Positions 9,047-17,496 of a stretch of 64,000 bases of DNA are shown here, piece by piece. This stretch comes from Gluconacetobacter johannae (lineage in GTDB: Bacteria > Pseudomonadota > Alphaproteobacteria > Acetobacterales > Acetobacteraceae): positions 1 to 64,000 of the forward strand of contig NZ_BAQK01000008.1 in NCBI RefSeq assembly GCF_025994435.1. The letters are read 5' to 3'. Position numbers and translations under genes: made by a program. Below the pieces are notes generated by a model. The model ran no database searches. It was given only the letters and a program-made list of their open reading frames with translations, and was not told the origin of the DNA. Position 1 is the stretch's first letter. Every line of letters starts with the position of its first letter.

Positions 9047-10786
9047 ATGCATGCCGTTTTCATGACGCTGGCCCTGCTGGCGGTGACGGGGTTCAGCAGC
9101 CTCATCTCGAAAATCGGGCGGGTGCCTGTCCCGCTGCCGCTGGTGCAGATCGCGATCGGGTCGGCGGCGGCGTTGGCCGGCCTGCGGATCGGGTTCGATC
9201 CGGACATGTTCCTGCTGCTGTTCATTCCGCCGCTGCTGTTCGCCGACGCCTATCGCATGCCGATGCGCGAATTCGGCGAACTGCGTAACATCATCGTCAT
9301 GCTGGCGTTGGGCCTGGTCGTGTTCACCACGGTCGGCTGCGGCTATTTCGTCCACTGGCTGATTCCGCCGATCACCCTGCCGGCGGCCTTCGCGCTGGCC
9401 GCCGTGATGTCGCCCACCGACTCGGTGTCGGTCGGCGGCATGCTGGAAGGCGGGCGGGCGCCGGCGCGCGTCGTCCACATCCTGCATGGCGAGGCGCTGC
9501 TGAACGACGCCTCGGGCCTGGTCTGCTTCAAATTCGCCGTGACCGCCGCGATGACCGGGCTGTTTTCGTTCCAGCAGGCGCTGGGCAGTTTCCTCGTCAT
9601 GTCGCTGGGGGGCGTCGCCATCGGTGTCGCCATCGCCTGGGCGGCGTCGCGGGCCGAGCATCATCTGCTGTTGCGCGGCTATGACGACCCGCCGACCCAT
9701 ATCACGCTGGCGATGATGCTGCCGTTCGGAATCTATGTGATCGCCGACGCCGCCGGCTGTTCGGGCATCCTGGCCGCCGTGGCCGGGGGCATGACCGTCA
9801 AGCTGACCGGCGTGATGAACGAGGCCCGGACCGAAACCCGCCTGAAGTCCACCACCGTGTGGGACATGCTGAACTTCACCTTCAACGCGGTGATCTTCCT
9901 GCTGCTGGGCCTGCAACTGCCCGACCTGGTGTCCGGCGGGGTGCGCCTGGCGCGCGAGGGCGGGGTGTCGCCCTGGTGGCTGCTGCTGGCCGTCGTGGCG
10001 ATCCAGGTGGCCATGAGCGCGATGCGCTTCGCCTGGATCTGGATTTCGGTCACCGCCCGGGTGCTGATCGCGCGTCTGCGCCACCGCAACACCGTCATTC
10101 CGTCCTGGCGTAGCGTGCTGGTCATGACGGTGGCGGGCACGCGCGGGGCGATCACCCTGGCCGCCATACTGTCGCTGCCGGTCGCCTCCGAGGCCGGGTC
10201 GGCCTTTCCGGGGCGCGACCTGCTGGTGACCCTGGCGGCAGGGGTGATCGTCTGTTCGCTGCTGCTGGCCAGCATCGCGATGCCGGGGTTGCTGGCCGGG
10301 CTGACCCCGGGGGAAAACGACCCGTCCCTGCGTGAACTGGACGAGATGCGTGTTGAACTGGCGCATGCGGCGATCCAGGTCATGCATGACGAGCAGGAGC
10401 GCCTGCTGGCCCACGGCGCCCCCCTGGACCAGATTGGCGAGCTGCGGCAGGAGGCGATTTCGCGCCTGCTGCACGAGTACCAGGACACGCTGCGCCGCCT
10501 GGACGATACCCAGGCGGCCGAGGCCGACATCCGCGCCGCCGCGATCCGCGAAAAGCGGACCGAACTGGCGCTGCGCCTGCACGTCATCCGTCACATGCGC
10601 GAACTGCTGCATCGCCGGGTGATGGAGAAGCACATCAATGACGAAACCGAGTGGACGATCACCCAGGAACTTGATTTCATGGAACATGAACTCCGCATCG
10701 AGGCCAAGGCCCTGCCGCCGGCCGCCCCGCACGATTTTCCGGCCCCGGCCCCCAGACACACGGATTTCCAGGAAACGCTGTCATGA
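9047..10786 (+). CDS. CPA1 family Na+/H+ antiporter
   Basis: 579-residue cation/proton antiporter of the NhaP/YjcE type. About twelve hydrophobic helices run from residue 1 to about 420, with family motifs LLFIPPLLFADAYRMP in the second helix pair, MSPTDSVSV in the fifth-helix region, LLNDASGLVCFKFA carrying the ND ion-binding pair, and TRGAITLAA near helix ten. A soluble, charged helical C-terminal tail of about 150 residues follows. The next gene overlaps its stop by four bases. Ion preference cannot be read from sequence. Confidence 0.9.
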   Translation: MHAVFMTLALLAVTGFSSLISKIGRVPVPLPLVQIAIGSAAALAGLRIGFDPDMFLLLFIPPLLFADAYRMPMREFGELRNIIVMLALGLVVFTTVGCGYFVHWLIPPITLPAAFALAAVMSPTDSVSVGGMLEGGRAPARVVHILHGEALLNDASGLVCFKFAVTAAMTGLFSFQQALGSFLVMSLGGVAIGVAIAWAASRAEHHLLLRGYDDPPTHITLAMMLPFGIYVIADAAGCSGILAAVAGGMTVKLTGVMNEARTETRLKSTTVWDMLNFTFNAVIFLLLGLQLPDLVSGGVRLAREGGVSPWWLLLAVVAIQVAMSAMRFAWIWISVTARVLIARLRHRNTVIPSWRSVLVMTVAGTRGAITLAAILSLPVASEAGSAFPGRDLLVTLAAGVIVCSLLLASIAMPGLLAGLTPGENDPSLRELDEMRVELAHAAIQVMHDEQERLLAHGAPLDQIGELRQEAISRLLHEYQDTLRRLDDTQAAEADIRAAAIREKRTELALRLHVIRHMRELLHRRVMEKHINDETEWTITQELDFMEHELRIEAKALPPAAPHDFPAPAPRHTDFQETLS

Positions 10787-11130
10787 CGCTCCAGACCGCC
10801 ACGACCCGGCTGACCGGCCTGCTGATGCTGGCCTGGGTGTCGATGGCGATGGCCTGTCCGGCCTCGGCCCACCGGCATCACCCCCATGAACATACGGTGT
10901 ACGGCACCATCAAGGGCTACAGCACCGTCATCGACCCGCACGGGTCGCAATATCAGTCCGACGATGCCTTCTGCCAGACCGACGCGACGATGGCCGCGAC
11001 GCCGACCGACGCCGCCACCTCAACCGGCGGCAGCCAGCGCGCGCGCATGAAACAGGCCTATGCCGCCTGCATGCAAAGCCGCGGCGCCTGGCAGCGCGGC
11101 GACGCCGTCGTCAGCCCTCCGCCATCGTAA
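10783..11130 (+). CDS. small exported His-rich protein
   Basis: 115-residue protein with a signal peptide (hydrophobic core LTGLLMLAWVSMAMA, cleavage expected after ASA) followed by HRHHPHEH, then a short domain with two cysteines (AFCQTD and AACMQS) that could pair in the periplasm. ATG overlaps the antiporter TGA, so it is coupled to it. The last 20 bases overlap the convergent alcohol dehydrogenase gene tail to tail. No family recognised; metal binding by the His cluster is only a guess. Confidence 0.6.
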   Translation: MTLQTATTRLTGLLMLAWVSMAMACPASAHRHHPHEHTVYGTIKGYSTVIDPHGSQYQSDDAFCQTDATMAATPTDAATSTGGSQRARMKQAYAACMQSRGAWQRGDAVVSPPPS

Positions 11131-12157
11131 TCAGCATCTTCATCGCCTGATGCCGGGCCGCCTGGCCGAACACATCGTAGGCGTCCATGATGGTGTCCAG
11201 CGTGAAGCGGTGGGTGATGAGCCGTGCCGGGTCCAGCCGGCCGGACAGCACGCTTTTCATCAGCATCGGCGTCGTCACCGTATCCACCAGCCGGGTGGTG
11301 ATCGTGATGTTGCGCGACCACAGCGTTTCCAGGTGCAGATCCACCTTGCATCCATGGACGCCGACATTGGCGATCGTGCCCCCCGGACCCACGATGTCCT
11401 CGCAGAGCTGGAACGTGGCCGGGATGCCCACGGCCTCGATCGCCGTATCGACGCCCCGCCCGCCGGTCAGGGCCATCACCTGGGCCGCCGCGTCGCCCGC
11501 GCCGCTGTCGATGACGTGTGTCGCCCCGAACCGCCGCGCGACCTCCAGCCGGTGCGGGTCGAGGTCGATCATGATGATCTCGGCCGGGGAATAAAGCTGC
11601 GCCGTCAGCAGCGCGGCCATGCCGATCGGCCCCGAGCCCACGATCGCGACCGTGCCCCCCGGCGCGACCTTGCCGTTCAGCACGCCGCATTCGAAGCCGG
11701 TCGGCAGGATGTCGCTGAGCATGACCAGCGCATCTTCGTCCGCGCCGGCGGGAATGGGATAGAGGCTGGTTTCGGCATGCGGGATGCGGACGAATTCGGC
11801 CTGCGTCCCGTCGATCGCGTTCCCCAGGATCCACCCGCCGGTCTCGCAATGCGACGGCATGCCCCGCCGGCAATAGTCGCAGCGGGCGCAGGCGGTGATG
11901 CACGAGATCAGGACCCGGTCCCCGGCCCGGAAGGCCGTGACGGCCGCCCCGACCGCCTCGATCACCCCCACCCCCTCATGCCCCAGGATCCGGCCCGGCG
12001 CGCAGGTCGGCACATCCCCCTTGAGGATGTGCAGGTCCGTCCCGCACAGGGTCGTCCTGACCATCCGGACAATCGCATCCCCCGGCTGGAGGATCTGCGG
12101 CTTCGGCCGCTCCTCCAGCCCCTTGTCGCCAGGCCCGCGATAGACAAGCGCCTTCAT
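11111..12157 (-). CDS. zinc-dependent alcohol dehydrogenase
   Basis: 348-residue medium-chain dehydrogenase. Catalytic zinc ligands are Cys38 (TLCGTDLH) and His60-Glu61 (LGHEGVG); the structural zinc cysteines are 90, 93, 96 and 104 (C-x2-C-x2-C-x7-C). The NAD(P) fold follows with GSGPIG and an acidic residue (MIDLDP) that favours NAD+. It belongs to the threonine-dehydrogenase-like branch. ATG 12157 follows an AGGAGA at a good distance; longer upstream extensions are not needed. It is monocistronic, with an intergenic repeat just upstream. Confidence 0.88.
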   Translation of the reverse strand: MKALVYRGPGDKGLEERPKPQILQPGDAIVRMVRTTLCGTDLHILKGDVPTCAPGRILGHEGVGVIEAVGAAVTAFRAGDRVLISCITACARCDYCRRGMPSHCETGGWILGNAIDGTQAEFVRIPHAETSLYPIPAGADEDALVMLSDILPTGFECGVLNGKVAPGGTVAIVGSGPIGMAALLTAQLYSPAEIIMIDLDPHRLEVARRFGATHVIDSGAGDAAAQVMALTGGRGVDTAIEAVGIPATFQLCEDIVGPGGTIANVGVHGCKVDLHLETLWSRNITITTRLVDTVTTPMLMKSVLSGRLDPARLITHRFTLDTIMDAYDVFGQAARHQAMKMLITMAEG

Positions 12158-12206
12158 CCCTTTGTCTCCTGCCCTGAAGGGGCGGCATCCGGCAGGGAGG
12201 CCGGTC

Positions 12207-12312
12207 TTGCCCCGTTTGCGGCGTGAGGGTAGCCGCCCGGCGGGGCTTGCGCGACCGGAGTAACGCGACCTTGATACGTTCCCCCGCTTCCGTGCGGCGT
12301 CGGCCATCCACG
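12207..12312 (-). repeat. intergenic repeat, copy 1 (hairpin plus conserved 50-bp core)
   Basis: The core at 12251-12300 matches a second core at 13811-13860 at 46 of 50 positions (blocks gcgaccgg, taacgcgacc, cccccgcttc, tgcggcgt are identical), and similarity continues about 12 bases further. The core is preceded by a GC-rich hairpin-forming stretch (gccccg...cggggc). The two copies are direct repeats flanking the DUF6056-like gene. It behaves like a REP/BIME-type dispersed element; other copies in the genome cannot be checked here. Confidence 0.7.
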
Positions 12313-12369
12313 GCGCGTGCACGCCTGCTCTTTCATCGAGACAAAACGCGGAAAGGCCAGCTCCGACCG

Positions 12370-13704
12370 TCAGTCGGGACGCGCCACCACCGACTTCAGT
12401 CCGAAAACCTTTGCGAAACAGACATTGCGAAAATTGTCCGGATCCTCCGTAATGCCTTCAAAGAAACGATCCTTGCGCGCATAGAAAAGCCGATGTTCGA
12501 CCAGCACGAAGGGCAGAATCACGTCCGCCCGCGGACCTGACCTCAACACCGGATCACGCGTCCAGCCCCGACTGATGTCGGCTAGGCGCCCGAGATGCGG
12601 AATCACGATCAGAGCATGCAGAACGCACAATCCGGCGAGCGTGGCGGGTCCCCGCCACGCGCCGCGAGGTGTCACCGGCCGCCGAATGAACAAGGCCGTC
12701 CAGTAGCAGACCAGAAAGACGCTTGCCGGAAAGGAGAGGCGCGCGGCCAGCGCGCTTCTCGGCACGCCCAGCAGGAGCATCATGTAGAACAATGCGGCAG
12801 GAATGAATATCCACCCCTTTCCGGCCGCCAGCGCGCGCCATCGCCAGCGGGAGCCGTAGGCCATGGCGACGGCGGCGGCGGCAAGCAGCCACCAGGCATC
12901 GAAGATGCTGCCAAGATTGCCGACCACGCCAATCAGCCTGTCGAGCGGCGGACTGGGCGACATCGTATCGGCTCGGGCAAAATTTCCGGGGGCCGCCAGC
13001 AGCACGGTCGTTCCGGCGGCATGGGCCGCCAGCAGGCCCCACGGCACGGGCTTTTGGACATGCCGGCAGCGAAGGCACCAGAGCAGGAGCACCCCGGAGA
13101 CAAAGAGCGAAATGCTTTCGAGGAAAGTGGCGATGACGAAACCGCCTGCCATCGCTGCGAAACCGTGCGGCGGCCGGCGTTCGACCAGTAGCCGAAGAAC
13201 CCATAATTCCCCGGTGATGGCCCACAAATAGCCAATCGCGCCGGTCTTCCATAAGGCGACTTCACCGAAATCGCGCGGCAGCCACCATAACAGGAGCGCG
13301 ACGAAGAGGATCTCGGTCGGGCTCGCGGCACGCGGGCGGGATGGGGATGCCCGGTCGGCGGCATGGCTGGATAAGGACAGGACATTCAAGACCAGGGCCA
13401 GGAAGACGCCGGCATTGACGATGTCGAACGGCAGCATCGACCAGAACCAGCCGACCTGCATCGTCCAATAGGTCAGGACCGTAACAAAGAAACGCCCTGT
13501 CCAGGAAAAATAATCCCGCCACGCATAGGAAAAGGCGGAGAGAAAATCAATTTTCGTGATGCGACAATAATCATCCCCCCAGAACGGGGTGACGATGTTC
13601 TCCCATAGGGAAAAAAGATAGACCAGGGTCAGAACGACCGATCTTCTGTATCGAAATATCGTGTCCAATAATCGAGACTTGAGTGACTGTTTCAAAAATC
13701 TCAA
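12370..13704 (-). CDS. polytopic membrane protein, DUF6056-like
   Basis: 444-residue integral membrane protein with about nine to ten hydrophobic helices. After the first helix comes FWGDDYC (41-47), the acidic first-loop motif seen in DUF6056 and GT-C-like glycosyltransferases, then an aromatic loop (YFSWTGRFF). The C-terminal 90 residues are soluble. Membrane glycosyl transfer or O-unit modification is a reasonable guess but no sugar gene adjoins except the AGE epimerase 150 bases away. Codon use looks less GC-biased than its neighbours, and it sits between two copies of a short repeat, both hints of separate acquisition. Confidence 0.6.
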   Translation of the reverse strand: MRFLKQSLKSRLLDTIFRYRRSVVLTLVYLFSLWENIVTPFWGDDYCRITKIDFLSAFSYAWRDYFSWTGRFFVTVLTYWTMQVGWFWSMLPFDIVNAGVFLALVLNVLSLSSHAADRASPSRPRAASPTEILFVALLLWWLPRDFGEVALWKTGAIGYLWAITGELWVLRLLVERRPPHGFAAMAGGFVIATFLESISLFVSGVLLLWCLRCRHVQKPVPWGLLAAHAAGTTVLLAAPGNFARADTMSPSPPLDRLIGVVGNLGSIFDAWWLLAAAAVAMAYGSRWRWRALAAGKGWIFIPAALFYMMLLLGVPRSALAARLSFPASVFLVCYWTALFIRRPVTPRGAWRGPATLAGLCVLHALIVIPHLGRLADISRGWTRDPVLRSGPRADVILPFVLVEHRLFYARKDRFFEGITEDPDNFRNVCFAKVFGLKSVVARPD

Positions 13705-13774
13705 AAAACACCTGAATAATCAATTCAGGGTAGGGGCTTACCTTGTGAGGGCGGTGAATTCAAGGTTGTTAAAT

Positions 13775-13872
13775 ATGCGGGATTCCCCGCCGCGCCATGG
13801 CGGGGGATTCGCGACCGGCGTAACGCGACCTTGATAAATTCCCCCGCTTCCTTGCGGCGTCAGCCGTCCATG
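13775..13872 (-). repeat. intergenic repeat, copy 2
   Basis: Second copy of the element described at 12207-12312. Core at 13811-13860; the preceding hairpin has arms gattccccgcc and ggcgggggattc. The core ends at the TGA of the AGE-family epimerase gene (stop at 13860-13862), so this copy also acts as the 3' end of that gene. Confidence 0.7.
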
Positions 13873-15128
13873 ATCGAAACGGCGGTGGCGAAGCTTGGCG
13901 CAAGGGGAAGAAGCGGCGTCAACGTCGCCTGCCATGCATGATACAGGTCGGCCTTGCCCCGATACACCACGGCCGAGGGGTGATTATGCCGGTCGAGTTC
14001 CTGAATCCAGCCGCCCTGTCTTCGGTCGATCATGCAAAGGTCGATGTAATCCCAGATCTTCCGGTACCATTTTTCATATTCGGCATGTCCCGTGCGCTTC
14101 AGCAGCGCGGCGGCGGATGTCATGGCTTCGGCCTGGCACCAGTGGGGACGATTATGCACGACAGGTTCCAGGTCCCAGCCCACGGTGTAGAGCAGGCCGG
14201 GTTCGCCGTCACGCGCCCATCCGGCGTCGATGCCGCTGCGGAAAAGACCGATGGCGTCCTCCAGCAGCCATGGGGGCGCCGAACCGCGCTCGCGCAGCAG
14301 GGCGGCCTCCAGCTTGAGCAGCAGGTGCGACCATTCGACGAAATGCCCGGGCGTCATTCCATAGGGGCGCAGGTCGTCGGTCGGCTTGTCGCGATGAAAA
14401 TCCTTCAGAAGAGTCCAGTTACGATCGTAATGTTCCGGAACGGTGTATCCGGCGTCGCGGGCGAGGGTATGGATGATCCGCGCGACGATTCTCAGCGCCC
14501 GCCGACGCCATTGCGGCTGTCCGGTGACGTCCGCGACCGCCATGCAGGCTTCCACCGAATGCATGTTCGCATTGGCGCCGCGATAATCTTCCTCATCCGA
14601 CCAGTCCGCGGCGAAGCTTTCGCGGAAAACGCCTTCATCCTCGCTCCAGAAATGGCGGTCCCAGACCGCAAGCGCGTCGTCCAGCAGGTCCTGCGCGCCC
14701 TGTATGCCCTGCACGACCGCCGAGGACGCCGCAAGGGCCACGAAGGCATGCAGGTACGCCTGCTTGCGACTGCCCTCCGGCCCTTGTGCCGCCTGGGCGA
14801 CGCCTTCGAACCATCCGCCATGTGCATGATCGCGCAACGGCCCCCGAAGGCTGGCGACGCCATGCGCGGCCAGCGGGGCGCATCCGGGAAGGCCGCGTCC
14901 GGCGGCCACCGCGTAGACATGGGTCATCCGTGCCGTCAGGATGCTGTCCGCGTCGGACCCCGACATCAGCCGGCCGTCAGTGCCGAGTGCCGCGAAACCC
15001 GCGTCGACCCGCGCGGGCTTGGAAAAATCCAGCAGCCGCTGGCCCTGATGGTCCAGCCAGCGGCGATGGGGCGCCGAACGCAGCCAGCTTGACGCCGGCA
15101 GCATCAGCGAGGGCAGCGCCTCAGCCAT
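13860..15128 (-). CDS. AGE family epimerase/isomerase
   Basis: 422-residue (alpha/alpha)6-barrel sugar isomerase of the N-acylglucosamine 2-epimerase, YihS/mannose isomerase group. Landmark segments with the barrel's active-site Arg/His/Glu residues are present in order: TARMTHVYAV, HAHGGWFEG, NANMHSVEACMAV, PGHFVEWSHLLLKLE, CQAEAM and RQGGWIQELDRHNHP. The substrate is likely a free or phosphorylated aldose/ketose such as mannose or fructose; sequence alone does not decide. It overlaps the upstream SDR gene by eight bases, so the two form an operon. Confidence 0.82.
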   Translation of the reverse strand: MAEALPSLMLPASSWLRSAPHRRWLDHQGQRLLDFSKPARVDAGFAALGTDGRLMSGSDADSILTARMTHVYAVAAGRGLPGCAPLAAHGVASLRGPLRDHAHGGWFEGVAQAAQGPEGSRKQAYLHAFVALAASSAVVQGIQGAQDLLDDALAVWDRHFWSEDEGVFRESFAADWSDEEDYRGANANMHSVEACMAVADVTGQPQWRRRALRIVARIIHTLARDAGYTVPEHYDRNWTLLKDFHRDKPTDDLRPYGMTPGHFVEWSHLLLKLEAALLRERGSAPPWLLEDAIGLFRSGIDAGWARDGEPGLLYTVGWDLEPVVHNRPHWCQAEAMTSAAALLKRTGHAEYEKWYRKIWDYIDLCMIDRRQGGWIQELDRHNHPSAVVYRGKADLYHAWQATLTPLLPLAPSFATAVSIMDG

Positions 15129-15981
15129 TGACGATCATGCCGCCGTTGACATGCACGGTCTGGCCCGTGACGTAGGATGCGTCATCCGATGCCAGATAGA
15201 CATAGGCCGGCCCCATTTCACTGGGCTGCCCAACCCGGCCGAGCGGCGTGTCCTTGCCCAGGTCGGCCACGGCCTGCGGATCGACCGGCCCCCAGCTGGC
15301 GGGTTGCAGCGGGGTCCAGATCGGGCCGGGGGCCACGGCGTTGACGCGAATGTTCCGCTCGGCAAGCTGCAACGCCAGGGCGCGCGTGAAGCCCAGCTCG
15401 GCCGCCTTGGTGGTGGAATAGGCGACAAGGGCCTTGTTGCCGGCAAACGCGTTGATCGACGATGTGTTGATGATGGCGCCGCCCTTGCCCAGATGCGGCA
15501 GCGCCGCGCGCGCGATATAGAAATATCCGTTGATATTCACGTCCATGTGACGCTGCCATGTGGCGTCGTCGATATCGGTCAGGTCCTCGCTGACATACTG
15601 GACGCCGGCATTGTTCACCACGACATCGAGGCCGCCAAATGCCTCGACGGTACGGGCGACGGCCGTGTCGCAGATTTCGCTTTTGGAAACGTCGCCCTGA
15701 ATTGCAAGAGCTTTCGCGCCTTCGGCCTCGACCAGGCGAACGGTCTCCTGCGCGTCTTCCGTTTCTTCCAGATAAAGGATGGCGACATCGGCACCCTCTC
15801 GGGCGAAATGCAATGCGACCGCGCGACCGATGCCGCTGTCGCCGCCTGTAATCAGCGCGCGACGTCCCTTCAGCTTGCCGCTGCCGCGATAATCGGCGCG
15901 GATATGCTCCGCCTGCGGTTGAAGCAGACGCTCGACGCCCGGCTGATGGTCCTGGCTCTGGGGCGGAATGCTCTGGGCCAT
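15121..15981 (-). CDS. SDR oxidoreductase (YghA/GsiB-like)
   Basis: 286-residue short-chain dehydrogenase. Residues 1-40 are the N-terminal extension typical of the YghA branch (QSQDHQPGVERLLQPQAEHI), followed by TGGDSGIGRA (cofactor loop), NNAGVQYV, the active-site Ser and YSTTK catalytic pair. I use ATG 15981 because AGGAGA lies seven bases upstream; an ATG at 15999 is six codons earlier but lacks a site. These enzymes reduce aldehydes with NADPH and are often stress-induced; here it is coupled to a sugar isomerase. Confidence 0.85.
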   Translation of the reverse strand: MAQSIPPQSQDHQPGVERLLQPQAEHIRADYRGSGKLKGRRALITGGDSGIGRAVALHFAREGADVAILYLEETEDAQETVRLVEAEGAKALAIQGDVSKSEICDTAVARTVEAFGGLDVVVNNAGVQYVSEDLTDIDDATWQRHMDVNINGYFYIARAALPHLGKGGAIINTSSINAFAGNKALVAYSTTKAAELGFTRALALQLAERNIRVNAVAPGPIWTPLQPASWGPVDPQAVADLGKDTPLGRVGQPSEMGPAYVYLASDDASYVTGQTVHVNGGMIVNG

Positions 15982-16185
15982 AAGGGGGGTCTCCTGCATG
16001 ACTGACCATGACGGGCAGGCAACGGTTGCCCTGTGCTCACCGCCACGTCCGCGTGAAGGAACGCCAGTGGATATGAACTGTTGCCTAAACTCTGGTTCAG
16101 GTTGCTGCCGGACGGGAGTGTCCCGTGCATTCGCCCAGCATTGGACGCCCCGCGTTAAGAAATCCTGACTGGCGGGCCTCCCCGT

Positions 16186-17496
16186 TCAGCCGCGCAGGCG
16201 CGACAGGCGGTCGGTCAGGCGGCCCTGGATGATCCTGGCCGTCACGCCCAGCGGCCAGGCGGCGTGGAACGGGATGGGGCGGATGGGGCTGGGGGGCAGC
16301 AGGATGTCCTCGGTCGTGGCGCCCAGCGCGCGGCGGGCGATCTCGCGGCCCAGCAGGGTGGCCATGGCGACGCCGCGACCGTTGTAGCCCACGCAGGCGA
16401 TGATGCCGGGCATCGGTTCGTGCCAGTGTGGGTAATGGTCCAGCGTGACCGCGACATGGCCGTTCCATCCGTGCGTCCACTGCACGTCGTGCAGGAACGG
16501 CCACAGCATCAGCGCGTGACGTTGCAGGAAGGGGAAGGCGTCGGGGCCGGACCGTTCGGCCAGCGACGAACGGCCGCCGATCAGCAGCCGCCCGGCATCG
16601 TCGATCCGGTAATAGGTCGTGATCTCGCCCAGTTCGTACAGCACCTCGCGCGCCGGCAGGATGCGGGCGCGGATGTCGGAGGGCAGGGGGGCGGTGGCGA
16701 CGATGGCGCTGGAGGCCGGCACCACCGTCCGGCGCAGGCGGTTCCACAGCCGGTCGGCGTAGCCGTTGGTGGCGAAGACCACGCGGTCGGCCCGCACCGC
16801 GCCGTTGCGGGTGCCGATGCGCCAGCACCCATCGTCGCGGCGCAGCGACAGGGCGCGCGTGCCGCCGAAGATCTGCGCCCCGTGCCCGATGGCGGCCTGG
16901 GCCATGCCGCGCGCCAGGCCCAGCGGATTGATCTGGCCGCCGCGCCGGTCCAGCAGGGCGGCGCGATAGTGGCCGGTGCCGGTGCGGGCTGCGATGGCGG
17001 CATCGTCCAGCCATTCGACGTCGCCGCCGCGCGCGCGGCATTCGTCGGTCAATTGCCGCAGGGCCGGAATCTGGTCGTCGCTGGTGGCTGCGCGCAATGT
17101 GCCGCCGCGTGCGGCGGCGCAGGCGATGCCGTGGCGTTCAACAAGATCGAAGACCAGGTCGGGAGCGTTCCAGGCCGCGTGGGCCAGGCGCGCGCCGCGT
17201 TCCGGGCCGAAATCGCGCTCGACTTCGGACGGCAGGGTCTTCAGGCCGGGGTTGACCTGCCCGCCATTGCGGCCGGACGCGCCCCAGCCGGGGGCGTTGG
17301 CCTCCAGCACCGCCACGGCGTGTCCGGCCTCGGCCAGGTGCAGCGCGGCCGACAGGCCGGTGAAACCGCCGCCGATCAGGGCGGTGCCCACCCGGATCTC
17401 GCCGGTCAGGGGCGGGGTGGGGACGGCGGGGCGGGCGGTTTCGGCGTACAGGCTGTCGGGCAGGGGCCGGCCTTCGGCGGGGGCGGGATGGGTCAC
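16186..17496 (-). CDS. FAD-dependent amine oxidase (PuuB/gamma-glutamylputrescine oxidase-like)
   Basis: 436-residue D-amino-acid-oxidase-fold flavoenzyme. FAD motif GGGFTGLSAALHLAEAGH, then GWGASGRNGGQVNPG, which is the hallmark of the PuuB/OrdL group, and C-terminal NGHVAVTLDHYPH ... YNGRGVAMATLLG for flavin contact. GTG 17496 overlaps the stop of the upstream aldehyde dehydrogenase (GTGA). An amine oxidase that yields an aldehyde followed by an aldehyde dehydrogenase fits polyamine or gamma-glutamylated amine breakdown, but no ligase (PuuA) or hydrolase (PuuD) is nearby. Confidence 0.83.
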   Translation of the reverse strand: MTHPAPAEGRPLPDSLYAETARPAVPTPPLTGEIRVGTALIGGGFTGLSAALHLAEAGHAVAVLEANAPGWGASGRNGGQVNPGLKTLPSEVERDFGPERGARLAHAAWNAPDLVFDLVERHGIACAAARGGTLRAATSDDQIPALRQLTDECRARGGDVEWLDDAAIAARTGTGHYRAALLDRRGGQINPLGLARGMAQAAIGHGAQIFGGTRALSLRRDDGCWRIGTRNGAVRADRVVFATNGYADRLWNRLRRTVVPASSAIVATAPLPSDIRARILPAREVLYELGEITTYYRIDDAGRLLIGGRSSLAERSGPDAFPFLQRHALMLWPFLHDVQWTHGWNGHVAVTLDHYPHWHEPMPGIIACVGYNGRGVAMATLLGREIARRALGATTEDILLPPSPIRPIPFHAAWPLGVTARIIQGRLTDRLSRLRG

